Assembly: GCA_002221725.1 (NCBI GenBank) | Contig: NJFT01000076.1 | Coordinates: 98,569-162,568 of the forward strand | DNA from: Scedosporium boydii | Taxonomy: Eukaryota; Ascomycota; Sordariomycetes; Microascales; Microascaceae | DNA: 64,000 bases | Direction: 5' to 3' | In this document: piece after piece, positions 34,768-47,800 of the stretch | Numbering within the stretch: the first letter of the stretch is position 1 | Layout: the number at the start of each line of letters is the position of its first letter | Notes under the pieces: generated by a model | The model's input: only the letters and a program-made list of their open reading frames with translations | Told to the model about the DNA's origin: nothing | Database searches by the model: none | Position numbers and translations under genes: made by a program

Positions 34768-36078
34768 TTACTCATCATCGTCATCAATGATATTGCGCCT
34801 CCTCGCCCTACTAGCATGCTCACTGGTAGTAGCCGGGGCCATATCATCCTCTTCGCCATCAGCATCCTCCTCTTCCGAAACATCGGTCGTCTTCTGCCTC
34901 TTGGTCCGAGGCTTATCTTCCTCGTCCTCATCTTCATCGTCAAGGACCTCTTCCTCATCCTCATCCTCATCCGCCTCTTCCTCCTCTTCATCACTAGGAG
35001 CAATGAAATCATCTGCGAGATCGTAGTCTTCCTGGTGACGCGCTCCAGCAGGCCGTTCATCATCCGAATCATATTCGGGCCGACGTCTCTTGGCCTTTCC
35101 GCCCGCCGCACCGCGCTTCCTTCCGGCTCCAGATGCTCGGCGCGAGCCCTCAAGATCGTCAATCTGGAGACCACCACGACCATAGCGAGAACCACCATCC
35201 ATCTTTGCTGCAGCATTGTCACGACGCCGTTGGGCTTTGGCGCGTTCCTTCTCAGCCATCTCTGCAAGCCTGCGTTGTAGTTCAGGATCGTGGGTTGTCT
35301 TGATGATTCTACTGGCTTCCTCCTTCTCCTTGATTTCCCGCATACGCATGGCAAGGCGCTGGAGAGCATCGTCTTCGAGGTCTTTGTTGATGCGAACAGT
35401 GTATTCCTCGGCGATGTGTCCAACGACTAGGAAGAGGCCGCTGCTCAAATGCGCGGCGGCGGCATAAGAATGGCCGTCTTGGAGCTCGTTGTAGGGTTTG
35501 TTAGGGGGTGGGACGGTCGCCTTATTTTGAATGGCGAAGTGCTGGTCGCCGACTGTCATCGAGACGGATCCATCGCTCCACTTGTACATCATCGCGTTGC
35601 TCTTCAGTTCTCCAGTTTCGGGGTCGTTGTAGTATCGAACTGCGATCTTTTTGTTCCCAGCCTTTGCGTTCTCAATATCCCAACTCGATGGCTCAAACGA
35701 CTTGGATTCGTACGGTTCGGGAACGAATTTGATGAAATCTGGGACCTTGAGAGATTGGAGCTAGGAGCAAAAGAGAGTCAGTACGAGTAGATACAAATGT
35801 AAAAAAAAGCGCCGCATTGTTTCGCTACTTACTGTGCCGTCTTTGGACCTGGGCGTCCGATGTCTAAAGACTTGGATACTAGCAATGACTTTATCTTGGT
35901 GGCGCGGAGCGTCCTCGTCGCTCCCGTAGCCCACGACATCGTCGGCCCGCTCCGCGTCAGAATCAAGGTCCTTGTCGCTCAAAACCTGAGCAGGTGGAGA
36001 GCCACCAGCATCGTCCTCATCGCCGAAAAGATCGTCTCCCTCATCAACGAGGTCAAGAGGCTCCTCGGAATCGGACAT
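34768..36078 (-). CDS. LEO1: RNA polymerase II-associated PAF1 complex subunit LEO1
   Basis: LEO1 pairs with PAF1 in the PAF1 complex, which travels with RNA polymerase II and supports elongation and histone modification. Exons are 35833-36078 and 34768-35760 (412 aa); the 72 bp intron starts GTAAGT and ends CCTAG, joining PRSKDGT to LQSLKVPDF. The LEO1 domain covers about residues 80-250: LKVPDFIKFVPEPYESKSFEP, NAMMYKWSDGSVSMTVGDQHF and LFLVVGHIAEEYTV. A basic coiled-coil-like region (EMAEKERAKAQRRRDNAAAKM) and a very acidic C-terminal tail with a basic end follow, the usual family layout. The N-terminus is also acidic. It is divergent from the MOB gene across 889 bp. Confidence 0.94.
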
Positions 36079-36967
36079 GGTGGATGGGTGGCGCGTCGCA
36101 CTAGGAGAATTTATCTAATTCCGTGGTGAAAAGGCGATTGAAGGCGATTGAAGGATGTCGACCGATATCCGCGCTGCGCTATTGAAACGCGGTCGATTGG
36201 TCGGGAGATGAAGGGAAAGGGTGGCAAGAGAGTTCGATGGCGGTGATGTTGGAGATGTTGAAAGTTGAAGAAGGCTCCTTCGCAAGGCTCGAGATGTGAG
36301 GTGGGAAGATTTAACTTTTGGCGCGGCTCCAGCGGGTGGCGGCTGGTGGCACGTGTAGCTATTCCATCGCGACAACCCGAAGACGCATCAATAGTGACAG
36401 TTACTATCAGCTGTTCACAAGTGTCTATCCGTCGCCGTTTCATCCGCGCCCAATCTCAAGCCCCTCGCCCAACCACACTTCGCGCTCATAGGCCCCACAC
36501 TACCCCTCGGTGGGGACAGTTTGAGTTCCTAAACTCAAATGGTTCAATCAAGATCAATTTGAAGTTCCTAAAAGACCCCAGCCCAGACTGTGGCTGTTGG
36601 CAACAAATGGCAGGTCGCTCCGTGCCCCCTTTCGTCTTCAGGAGCCTCCCTAAATATTATCAGACCTCGACTGGCATCAACCTCTCATTCCTTCATATAC
36701 CTTACTCAATCGCCGATCTTCTTGGTTGATCGGTCCAGCAACAGCGAAACGTAACGACTTCTGGAGTGTGTGATCGCCAAAACATCTTCCTGCTGGTCCA
36801 GAGCCCGTGGCAACTTTATCGCATTACAATCGCTGCCTCTCGCTGAGGTTTGGCGCCCAAAGTCAAGCCCCCAGATTCCTATCTTGGTCTCTTGCCCATC
36901 GTCGCGTGCCCTCAGGCCCCTCCTTCATTCGTTTCACTGCGTTACCCAGCATCCGCATCAACCAACA
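36079..36967. other. Divergent promoter region, LEO1 and MOB gene
   Basis: Shared upstream interval. The right half is C/T-rich, as expected for the leader of the MOB gene. No separate gene recognised. Confidence 0.55.
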
Positions 36968-38817
36968 ATGTCTAACCTATTTTCGGGAATGTAAGTCTTT
37001 TCTCACTTTCCGTCTCCTTGTCTGCCTCCTTCAAAATATTTTAGCCCTTGTTTTCTTCTTCTTTCCTGCGCTGTCTTATGCATTCGCCACACCAGCTGTG
37101 ATACATCTCCTCACAGCTTCATGTGAGCGTGGTGAGGGTAATATGAGGAACATTTAGAGCTCCAAATGAGCCTCCCGGATCTATACGGAACTTAACTTAG
37201 CCAAGCGCACATCCCCATTCCTAACTGATTCCTAATTCCCTTCCGTATAATGCCTAGCCAACAGCCTAGCAAGGAACTAGGAAAAGGCGCCTCTCAATTT
37301 AAGACACGCGGCTCCCCAGACGTCTAAGAGCGATCATCGAGCTCCTGATGCCCCGCGCTTGAACTTCGTGAGGCTTATGACACCCTGAATCCTACCCTAC
37401 CTCTCGGAATATGCTGCCGGATTGCGGCTATGCTACTGTTGTTGGCAAGATCGGTCCAGGACTCAAGACCCTTTTTCTCCCTGTAGCCGGGCCTCTCTCA
37501 GAGGTATACTAGCCACTTCACTATACATATCTCCCGGCTGTTCTGCTCGCGGTCATCGCACATATTTTGGTCTCTTTTTGTTCAACTGATCATTTTGCCT
37601 CTTTCATCAGTTCGTTTCTCACTGCTGGGAGTCGGAACTAATACATCGCTGCTAGAAACGCCCGCTTTCGCGGTACGAGCAACAGACCTCCTGGCCAAAA
37701 CCGGAGCCCTACGACCTCTAACCAGCCTTCTCCCATTGTTCTTCCTCAAGGGAACCACTCATCCTCGAACCTCGCCCCTCGTGTTCCCCCTTTACCAACT
37801 TCACCTTCTCTAGCCCAAACCATTGGCATGGATGAGAACAGCGGAATAATGTCTTCTACGGATGACGCCCTAAGTGCCTATGTTCTGCCTAAACCTCTCC
37901 CCCTCTGGCTCAACCCAGCCTACGCGAAACATATCGTAAAGGGTAACTTCATGACGCTGAGTGCGCGACCCAAGACGGTTGAGCAGGGTGAATGGATTGC
38001 TCATCAAGGTGAGTTCCGCGCATGTCTGAAGATGCTATGTCTCCCACGACTACTAACATGATTGAGGAACATAGTGGTTGAGCACTATCGAAATCTCTGG
38101 AACTTTGTTCGTGTTCTTCATGAGAAGGAAGATGATGGCTCTGTTATCTGTAACTCGAAGACTTGCCCGAAGATGTCCGCCGGAGCGTAAGTTGCAAACT
38201 GCTGCATCCCAGTCATGTGTCTAGAGGCCTTTTCCGTTTGTCTATTTTGGCTTGCCCTAACGCAAATTTGTAGGAACCATTCATTCACTTGGCTTAATGC
38301 CATGCGGGAACCTGTCGAGTTGCCTGCTCATGAGTATATGACCCTTATGCAGCGTTGGATCTCTGGCAAAATTGACGACACCAATATCTTCCCAACTGAT
38401 GCCTCCGGGGTTTCATATGCTCACAACCCAGCCATCACCACTACTCCCCTCTCGCAGCTATCGAACCCCAACGAGAAGGACTATGTTGGCAAGCGATCTG
38501 GTTTCCCCGAAACCTTTATCGAGGTCTGCCAAACGATTTTCCGGCAGATGTTCCGCGTCTATGCCCATCTCTACTGGGCCCATTTTATCGATCCTTTCTA
38601 CCACCTCAATCTTGAGAAGCAACTCAACAGCTGCTTCAGTCATTTTATTCTCACTGCTACCGCGTTAGACATGCTCAAGCCCTACGAACTGGAGCCCATG
38701 CAGGCCCTCATCGATCTTTGGGCCGCCAATGGTACATTCCCTCCTGAGTCTAGGGCCTACGAGTACGCCAACCTACGTGCCGGGGAGCGTCTTTTGCAGC
38801 TTGCTGGAGCTCCTTAG
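36968..38817 (+). CDS. MOB-family kinase coactivator (Mob1/phocein domain)
   Basis: MOB proteins bind and activate NDR/LATS kinases in mitotic-exit and morphogenesis networks; the phocein group instead sits in STRIPAK. Four exons: 36968-36990, 37656-38008, 38075-38186 and 38274-38817 (343 aa). The first intron is 665 bp; its acceptor follows ACTAATAC and joins MSNLFSGI to NARFRGTSNRPPG. Introns 2 and 3 are 66 and 87 bp. After a Pro/Ser-rich N-terminus, the MOB domain runs from about residue 80 to 310. All four zinc ligands are visible: Cys151-x4-Cys156 (CNSKTCPKMSAG) and His261-x4-His266 (YAHLYWAHF). HIVKGNFMTLS resembles Mob2 more than Mob1, yet the rest differs from both, so I leave the subfamily open (Mob2-like or fungal MOB3). 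The long first intron is described in findings. Confidence 0.9.
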
Positions 38818-41800
38818 TCGCAGACTACAAGCAGCCCTATCGGCCCCTCTGGAAGGCCGCGACGCAAACGGCGGTAACTTAACGGCTCACGGTATATAAG
38901 GAAGCGGTGAAGTTTATCAAGGCATTGAAGAAGAAGATCAACGACAGAGTACTGGCTACTGGCGATAAAGAGGGGGCAGGAGCAAATGGAAATGAAAGGG
39001 AAAAAAATGAAAATAAGAAAAACATCGAAATAACGTTTTTAGCTGAAACCAGGAAAGGAGGACGCATCGGGCTCGGTTTTTGCATACATCGAGCGAGAGG
39101 GGGAAGGCATTCAACAAGAGCCTTGCATTTACGGTAATAGTGGCATAGGGTTTTGGAGATGCTGTATGATTGGAATTCACTCCCAAATACGTTCCCTTCG
39201 AAATGACGACTCTGCTGGTCTGGGGTGTGGAGGTTGTATGAGTGCATGTGTTGTATTATGTGTGAATGTATTCTCGCAGAGCAATGAACCTGTCGATTGA
39301 AAAGCTGCGGTGGGCTCTTTTGGTATATCATGACTTCGATTTATCGGGCGAGGTTCTTACGATGTGTCTCTCTTCGAAGTTGACCCGTCTATCCTAGTGT
39401 CTTTTTCATGAAATCAGAGACGCTGACCTGGCGCAGACTACACCCGATATTTTGCACTCTGTCCTAATGATAACTTTTCCATTTCGAGAGTTAGAATCAG
39501 ACAGTACGATGCATTCGCCCGATTACCTGAAACACGACATTCCTCAGCGACGTCCTGGCAGAAGCTGAGATGCACACCTTCTGACTAGTTTGTCGAGGAA
39601 GTCTACCACCTCGGAATGAAATGGCGAGCCGTACGACATCGGTATCTTCAACATGTGTGTTCAGACAGGTCTCACTGCCGCCCCCAGAGGTTATCAGGAA
39701 TACCATCATTGATCCTTCTAGCGTAGCAGAGAGAAGGGTTTCACAAAAGAGGGGCAGGAGAAACAAACAGACAGTGTAGTTCCTCACTGACAAGGTTCGA
39801 ATGTTTTCGCCACTATTCGCAAAGAATCTTGTCATCTCGTCCATTAGGCCCTGGGATATCAAACGCAAATACTGACGAGAACGCGGGGAGGGGAATGACG
39901 AGATACTCGCTTTCTTGGAAGAAAATCAAGCTTTCTCCTGCATACCCGACTCGTCTGTCCTTCCTGGTATTCGATCTTAATGAGGATCCACAGACACAAC
40001 AGGCGGAGAAAATGGCCTCGTGCGCCCACACAAAACCCATCTTTCTCCTTGCTTACGTTTTTCTCTTTCCGATCGGCCTCTCTTTTCCATCATACTTAGC
40101 ACTCGATATCTACGGGTCAAGCCTTGCGGTGGTTTCCATTGGAGGCAGAACGGCTTATGCGGACAGGGTTTCACGTGAGGGGTTGGGGAGGAAAGACATT
40201 ATCTCCTCAGACAACTTCTAGGTGCCAGCATCACCGAATCCCCACATGCACGGGAAGACGTCGCGTCATGTTAGAGAATGTGCTGGAGAGTGCTTCGTCT
40301 CTCGCCGGTCTCCCGACAAGCGAGGTAGGACATCGGTGTTTCATGACGGTCGTTCAACTGCTTTCGACTAGGATTGCTGGGCGAAGAAGAGGGACAGATT
40401 AACGCTACTCAAGAGTAACAGGAGCGAGCGAGAAGAATCGGGTAGGGCCTCTCGGGTACGCAGTGCGACGATGGCCTTGTTTCTTGCGTTGGACCTGTGC
40501 GTTTGCTTGTCTTGAGATTTACACAGCCCGGACTTAACATTCGCCTAAGCCTCCTCCTCCCCTCTCTCATTTCAACAACTTTCGGTGTGGTTCACCCAAC
40601 ATATCGACGGCCTCAGGAAAGTTCGAAAAAGCTCATAGATATTGAAAAAGTCCCGAGCTACCGTCGCACTGCCTGCGCCATTTGGAACAGGGACAGCCGT
40701 TTGTACCCTGCTTTAGGTTCACGTTAAGAACGCTGTCTGAGGATCACAAAGTCTTCGGCTCTCTGGAGGAGTGTGGCTGAGAGATTAGGTAGGAACGACC
40801 TCTGTTTACTATTTCGGCAAGCCTTGCACATTCTCTCCGCCGCCCACTCTTACGCCATGCTATATCTACTTGCTAAGCCAGTCTTGGCACAACCAGCCTC
40901 GAAGCTTACGAAGTATGAAGGAGCGAGTGCAAGTTAGGTACTGAAGCCAGCCACCCTTCATGCTCAGACGAGAGGCAGGAGGTGGGACAAAGTCCGCCCC
41001 GTTTTTTCGTCTCTTTCTTTATCGATGTCGGGGGGCATCGGCCGTCCACGGAGATGGATCGTTTCACTCAAAGTGCACTGCGCACCGCAGGCTGCAGGCT
41101 GCCGATCGGGTGGCAGGAGGCAAGAGAGAAGAAGGGGGATGAAATCGAAAGACAGAGATAATAGGCACAGGAGGAAAAAAGCAAACCTGGCGGAGAAGTA
41201 GAATGTAGGACGACCTCGAACGATGGGGACCGGGACACGAGGGAGAGGGAATTTAGGAATAACTCCAGCAACAGGAAAACAGTCGATTCCGACAATATCA
41301 AACGGTTCGTGGAGGATAGCCGGAGCAACTGCACCAATTCTCTTCACGCATCCGCACCATAGCATGCACTGGGCGCTCGATTGTGAGTTGCGGTGAAGCT
41401 TCATATCATCCACCGCTTCCCTTAGTCGTAAACCCTCAGTACGATACCTCCAAGGAGCTCTCGCCCAACGCGGGCCTCTATCATGTGAAATCTCTGCAAT
41501 TGAAATCAATCTATGACCATGACGCGTCTGTCGAGGTGTCTAGGAAAAAGGAAAACCGTTCGAGCATCGGGCATCCCGCCACTTGAAGACCTGCACTATT
41601 ACCACCTTGCTCTTCTTTTCCTCAAACCGCCCGCCCCCTGTCTCTGAGCTTCACGCTAGGCAGTCCTTCTTAGCTGACACTGTTTTTTTTAAGGGGGGGG
41701 GGGATTCCCTTCCTTCCATGAACCAAGTCCGATGTGTCTGCATGCACCCTACGGGCATGCTTCCGGAGCACTGGGGAACGGGGGGCAGACGGTTCCCTGC

Positions 41801-44800
41801 TTCCTGCGTCATTTGGCTCTGTTTTGAGTCAGACGATCTTCGATCCATAAATAGGTGAATCCGGTTATATCCAACACTGTTCGAAGTTTTGTTCCAATCA
41901 GAAGATGAAAGACTCCCGAAGCGGTGTGTATGAGAGCATGGATAGACCCTTTTTTTCGTCTCTGCCTTTCTTACCTTTTCTCTTACCACCCTACCCCTGC
42001 CTCTTTCTGAGGTTTGGAATGGGTTTAATCGGCCTAGAGTGGATGCAAGATTAATAGCTTAACCCGATATTTCACAAGGAGGAAAAAAAAGAAAGAAAAG
42101 GAAAAAAAAGAAGCAAGGCGAGACAAAAGTGGACACTGCGCATCCTTGCATTAGCATCTCACCGCCATTCCGATTCCTGCCTCTTTGCAGCACGAGAGCG
42201 GTCCCGCGAAACACGCGTCCACTTTTTTTTTTTCCTTAATTTTTTCTTCTTGCAAGTTTTTCTGCCTTATCTGCCCCCTGCCACACCTCTCCCAAGCAAC
42301 ATGGAGGAAGGCAACGACGGTCGGATCATGGGGAGGACCATGTGGTTCTAGTCCTGCAAGCGTGGGAGGAGATTTTCACAAGAGCCATCAGCCATCTCCG
42401 ATGATACCTGCAGGGCGGAGCCAAGAGGAAGCAGGAACAAATGCTTTGGTTTTAGGCTGCATCGTCGTAGGGTCTATTCGCTACCAAGAACTTTCTCCGA
42501 TGCGGTCAGGTCCACCCGGATGTCATACGCGACACGAGGCGGTGGGGGCAGGGAAGATGCCAATCGCGACCTTCACTTGAGGCAGGCCTTTGAGTCATAC
42601 TTGCACCGTAGCAGAGGTCCCCGCCGGAAGCCGCAGATCATCGAATCCGCGATGGGGGAGAATAGGCCCGGGTCCTACGATGAGGAGTACCGGCTATTCT
42701 GTAGTCAACGGCGTGACGTGCCGGAGGCAGGGCGTGGCGTTGGGGGGATTGGGACGCCCCTTTTGGGTCTCTGGATGGTCTTTTCTGCGGGTGAGGCGTT
42801 GGGCAGAATGGACTGGTCGGTCGGAGGATGGCCTTCAAAAGCTGGAGGATGAGGCGAGCGGAGCTGAAGAGCCGATGTTTTTGGACAAGGAAGGGGGTGA
42901 GAAGTGCAAGAAGTGAAAGACGGGGGCGGAAACTCGGCTCCAATGACGGAGTGGCAACGGAAAAAGCAAAGAAAGAAAGAAGAATCTGGAGATAAATTCT
43001 GCCCGATTTGCGCGAGGAGCGAGTACGAAGTACAAACCACGAGAGATCTATACGTCCAAGTCCAGTCAGGAACTGTTTCGAAACATGGGACTTTCAGATG
43101 GGACATAGAATGGATCGGATGGAGAATATTGTAGAAATAAGTCTAATTATTAGGCTGGTACGATCTCGAACTTGCAACTGCCTCATCTTGAGTCGAGTTT
43201 CTGACTCTATGAGACCTATTTGGGGTCACTTGATAGCAAATTAATTTTAAGAAATATTTCTTTTCTAATTTGATTCCATTTCTTCCATTTCCCTACGTCC
43301 TTCTTCTCCCTCCGCCCGTCCTCGGCAGCCATCCAAGTATGATCAGGGATCAGGGATCTACTCCTCCAGACCTCCCGAGGAGAAGGATGAAAGATGGAGG
43401 ATGGAAGATGGGGGAATGGCTCGTCCCGAAACACCAGCCGAATACTTGGGGGCCCCCGTACGAGTTTCCGGGGATTTCAGGTATCATTGAGTGCAATTGA
43501 GGGTTTGATTGAGATTCTGGGCTGAATTCTTCAGGGTCTCGTCTAAAACGGTACATGTTGTTTCTGGAGCTAATTGAGTCATTGTTACAACCCGAGGTCC
43601 CTGGCAAGGCGAGCGAAGACGAAAGAATGAAAATACGAAAACAAAATAAATCATCATAATAATAATAATGATAATAATAACAAATTAAAAATAATGGCAT
43701 GCTTCTCTCCGACTCCTTGGATGCAATGCGTGCCTGTCCATCAACTTGCTGTCACTCTTCTTGTTGATCACCAAGTCTCAGCAGGCCAACTTCGTGGATG
43801 TGGATGGGGGAAAGAGGTCCATGTGAGGCGCTCACCACCAATAGAACCCGTTACCAAGAGCGTTGGGCAGAAGTCGGGTATGGAGGGAGGGCATCTCGAC
43901 GGCACCTTTCAGCGTCTCGGAAGAAACCCGTGCTCCCGGCACGTCATTAGGGTCCCTCTTGTTCATGCGATCGATATTACTTCGTACACTACCTCAGTAC
44001 GTCTCTGCAGTCTCGAAGTTGGGCGACGCATATCACGCACGCGGATGAGAGTCCAAAAAATCAAAATCTAGCGTCCGGGAGCCCTTGGGAAGCTCCTCAT
44101 TTGTTTGAGACGTGGACTAGTGTGAGATGCTTCATAGGCCCGCGTTCGCCGCCTCGGGAGTGGCCGCTTAACGGGCCTCTCGCATCTTTTCCAGATGAAG
44201 CTTCATTGTTGCCCATTCCCTATCACTGGTCAGGTCTTACTGCCTTACCTTCTTCCCCACGAGTCTGGTGGGTAACAGGAAAGGATATTCCCGTCACTTC
44301 GCATGACAAGACCACCAGATCAAGCACGAGGTCCTGGAAGAGGGTGGGCGAAGTGATGGAGCTCCTCCAACAACCCCCCCCTCTTCTCTCCCCCACTGTC
44401 GCCTTAAATTTCTGATTGGAATGAAAAGAGTGTTCAAGGGGAGACCGAAAGCATCTGGGCCCGGCCCAGTAGAATTGTATGGCTTTCCTAAATTTGTAAT
44501 TTGTGCGAAGAGCTCTCAGTACTTGCCGAGAAGCACAGGTTTTCGAGAGGGAGAGAAACATTGAAGGAGGGGATGCTGACCCCGTTCCCGCTCGTCACAT
44601 TGATCGCTGCCATGCCATCTCAGATGCCGGCGAATTACGATTACCTTTCTGCCCGTCGACCCGTAAATGGAGAAAGAACAGTGAACAGTGAAACGTGAAG
44701 CAATGATGGGTGCAATCCGTTTTCCCTGCTCGAGCCCTGCATTCGGTGTCCAGTGAATGTGCAAGACTCAGCCACGGACGGGGCTCCCCACACGGCTCAA

Positions 44801-47800
44801 TTGCAGGCCAAGTTTCTCATCACCATAGCGAAACTATCTTCGGCAGAGGCGTGATGCCACTTTACGCGTCCCCAGCTCGTCGTCGCATTAAAAGAATAGG
44901 CCACACACGGGCTAGAGTGGCGCAGAGATGGTGCGGAAAGGAAGAATAAAACGGGTCAATAGTGCTCAGCGCTGCCTTGACCGACAAAACAAACAGAAAG
45001 CCCTGCCTCGGCTGACCTCCCACTTCTGCTCGGGCGCGTTGAGAGAAATACCAAGAGGCAGTCTTTCTCCTCCATGGTCTCTGCACGAGAAAATCGGGAA
45101 GCTATGCCCGTGTACCTTGTGCGCGAGGCGAATACTCACGTTCGCGTATTAATTGCAGTGTGGCTCATAGTATTCTCTACAAAGCATGTCATTGCACCTT
45201 GTCCTCTTGTACCTGGCCGCATCTCATGCGGCCATGAAGCACAGTGGACCTAAACATCTCGGCCTGAGCAGCAGTGAGCACGATGATGCTGCCTCGCGTC
45301 CTGGCAATTTGTTTTTCGTTGCCCTCTTTCGTCAGGTCTCATCGGTCTGTCTGGGGCAGATGCAGGCAGCGGGCTTTCCAGCCACCGGAATTTTTTTATT
45401 CCTTTTTTTTTTTTTTTTTTTTTTTTGCCTTTTGCCTTTTTTTCCTTTTTTTTCTCCCGGTATTTTTGTTCATTCCGTAGCTTCGTGGGTTACCATTGGG
45501 AGTTTCAGTCGGCAGATGTTGGAGAAAATCCTGGTGATACTACTCGGTTGGGTCAAGTGTTCTGAGGGCGAGCCATTATCGTCTCGTTTAGGAAGGCTCC
45601 TCGTGCTAAATCGCAGCAGTGTCGAACAATATTTCCCTCGTCTTCTCCTATAATCGCTCGTGATTCCCTCCTGGATTGCGAAGGACATCCGAGGAGCTGG
45701 GAGCTGGATGGAAAGGATCAAAAATCATTCGACATGGACGCTCGGGCTGTCGTTTATTGGCCTGGCCAAGAAACGGAGAACGTCCGAGGTCCGTATACTT
45801 GCGTCGTACTCTAATACCATGAAGCAAACTCTTATTTTCTCCAAAAGACAAGACGCACGCTTTCCTCGCTTGCCTGATCTAAAGTATTGTTTGTATTTGG
45901 GGTTATTCCCCCTCTCCGTACCGTATCCCATCTCACAAGGAGTACGTACATCATTGACAAACATCAATTTTGCTGACAAGAGAACAGTGACGTTCAACGA
46001 CATCCCTCGGCACCGGGTCAGGCGAGGTGATCCCGCTCCCACCACCCGCATGACCCGAACGATCTTCAACAATAACAATGCTGGTGACAACGCTCACAGC
46101 TGAACGATGCATTATATTAGACTGTACGTGTTGAATTGATGTGAGTGTTGGGTTGAGATACTCTAGTAGCAGTATAAATGTACTTCTACTATAGATCTCG
46201 GCTCTCTCAAGATCCCAATGTCTTACTAGGCATCAGGATATCGCGGGACGTTACAAGTATCGAGAGCGTGAAGTTACCCTGAAATAACCCTTTGACTGGA
46301 CTTATACCTCGTACTCCGTAGCTGTGTCTACTTGGCGAGATGAAGGCCGCGTAAGACCCTTTCCATTGTCCTGACTACAGGAAGGATGTACACAAGCCAA
46401 CTCCAACTTCAAAGCCCCGTTGGATCCGTAGACTGGTGGACTTGGGCGATGGCTTTCCGGATGAGCTAACCCCGTCTGAGGTCTGAATACGCGAAGGGCT
46501 TTCTGTTTTTGGCGTGCAACCCGTGAGAACCGAGTTCCAAACAAACTCGATGTTTTTGTAAACAGATGGCACACACAATGTCTATACTACTATTTTCTCT
46601 TGGGGAGGATCTTCCAACCTGTCTCCCCCCCCAGATGACCCTTCCCCCCGAATCCTGAGTTGGAGCAACCATTCCGATGGTGGTGGGGCACCTCCAACTA
46701 TCGTCCTGGAATGGTGGGCAGAGATTCAGACAACTCCTCAACTTCTCCAATCAACGTTGAAAAATTACCACATTGGTAAGAACTTCGCAGAAAAAAAGTT
46801 TCCCAGTTAAAACCGAGCATTCTCGCTGAACGGTCTGCTCCGAATTATTTGAGACTTCCCCTTTTTTGGAGACATTTTTCTGTCATGGATCAAGGATCGG
46901 GAAAGTCAGAAGATACATGGAAATATATGGAGATCTCTACCTAAAACAAAGTACCTCTAAAGATTCTAATGCGAACATGGTCCCAGCTGCCAACTGCCCG
47001 AAATAATTCGTCCCGGCCAGCTGCGCTTCCGACTGATTGGGACAGATACCCGGTCACCACCGCTAGCCACTAACGGTCACTGGCTGAACAGGGCAGTCCA
47101 CCAATCCATCTCTTATGAAAAGCCTCATTTATGCGCTAGTGTCGTAAATAGCGTCTCTCTTCACGGTGCAAAAGTTAAAGAGGATACAGCTGGGGGGGCA
47201 AAAGTGAGCAAATGGGGGATGGGTCAGGGAATCAGGGACCGGGCCGCTGGGGACCGCCTCCCACATTCGGTCTTACTCTTCCCACTCTGGGACTTCTGAT
47301 TGGAGACGACCAACTGGGATAGGCATGGTTGGGTATGAACGCCAGTTCCAGGTTTGTAAGGGTCATTTCTGCCCAACGCCGCCAGGGAAGAAAAAAACCT
47401 GACGTTTGGCCTGCTTCGCCAGGCTTTAGAGGGGCTTGGCACTCTGCTTTCTGAACCAGAAAAAGACTTGGAAGATTCCTCAGTCCCGTCACTCATCACA
47501 TTGCCCACTTCGCTTGACCCTACCCGAGACGGGATACCGAGGAAGGAGGGGCCTCTGTACAAAGTACCCGGCCCTTGCTCGTAATTGTTAGCATACCTCC
47601 AATGTTTGCGCAACTTTCTTAAGTCTACTCTCCGATGAGACAAGTAGATAGTACTTCACACCATGATCCCTATTCGGCGTCCTGTTTATTTCCCGTTTTA
47701 TTTTTACCCATCAAAATCTCGTCACCCGCCCACTTCAAGCCAGTCCCGTCTCTGAAAGCCCCCGTCACTTGTCACACCTCTAGTCCAGCATCAATGAGTT

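Noticed and set aside
44912..44940. GTGGCGCAGAGATGG, weak tRNA A-box match
   Set aside because: No matching B box or acceptor stem downstream.
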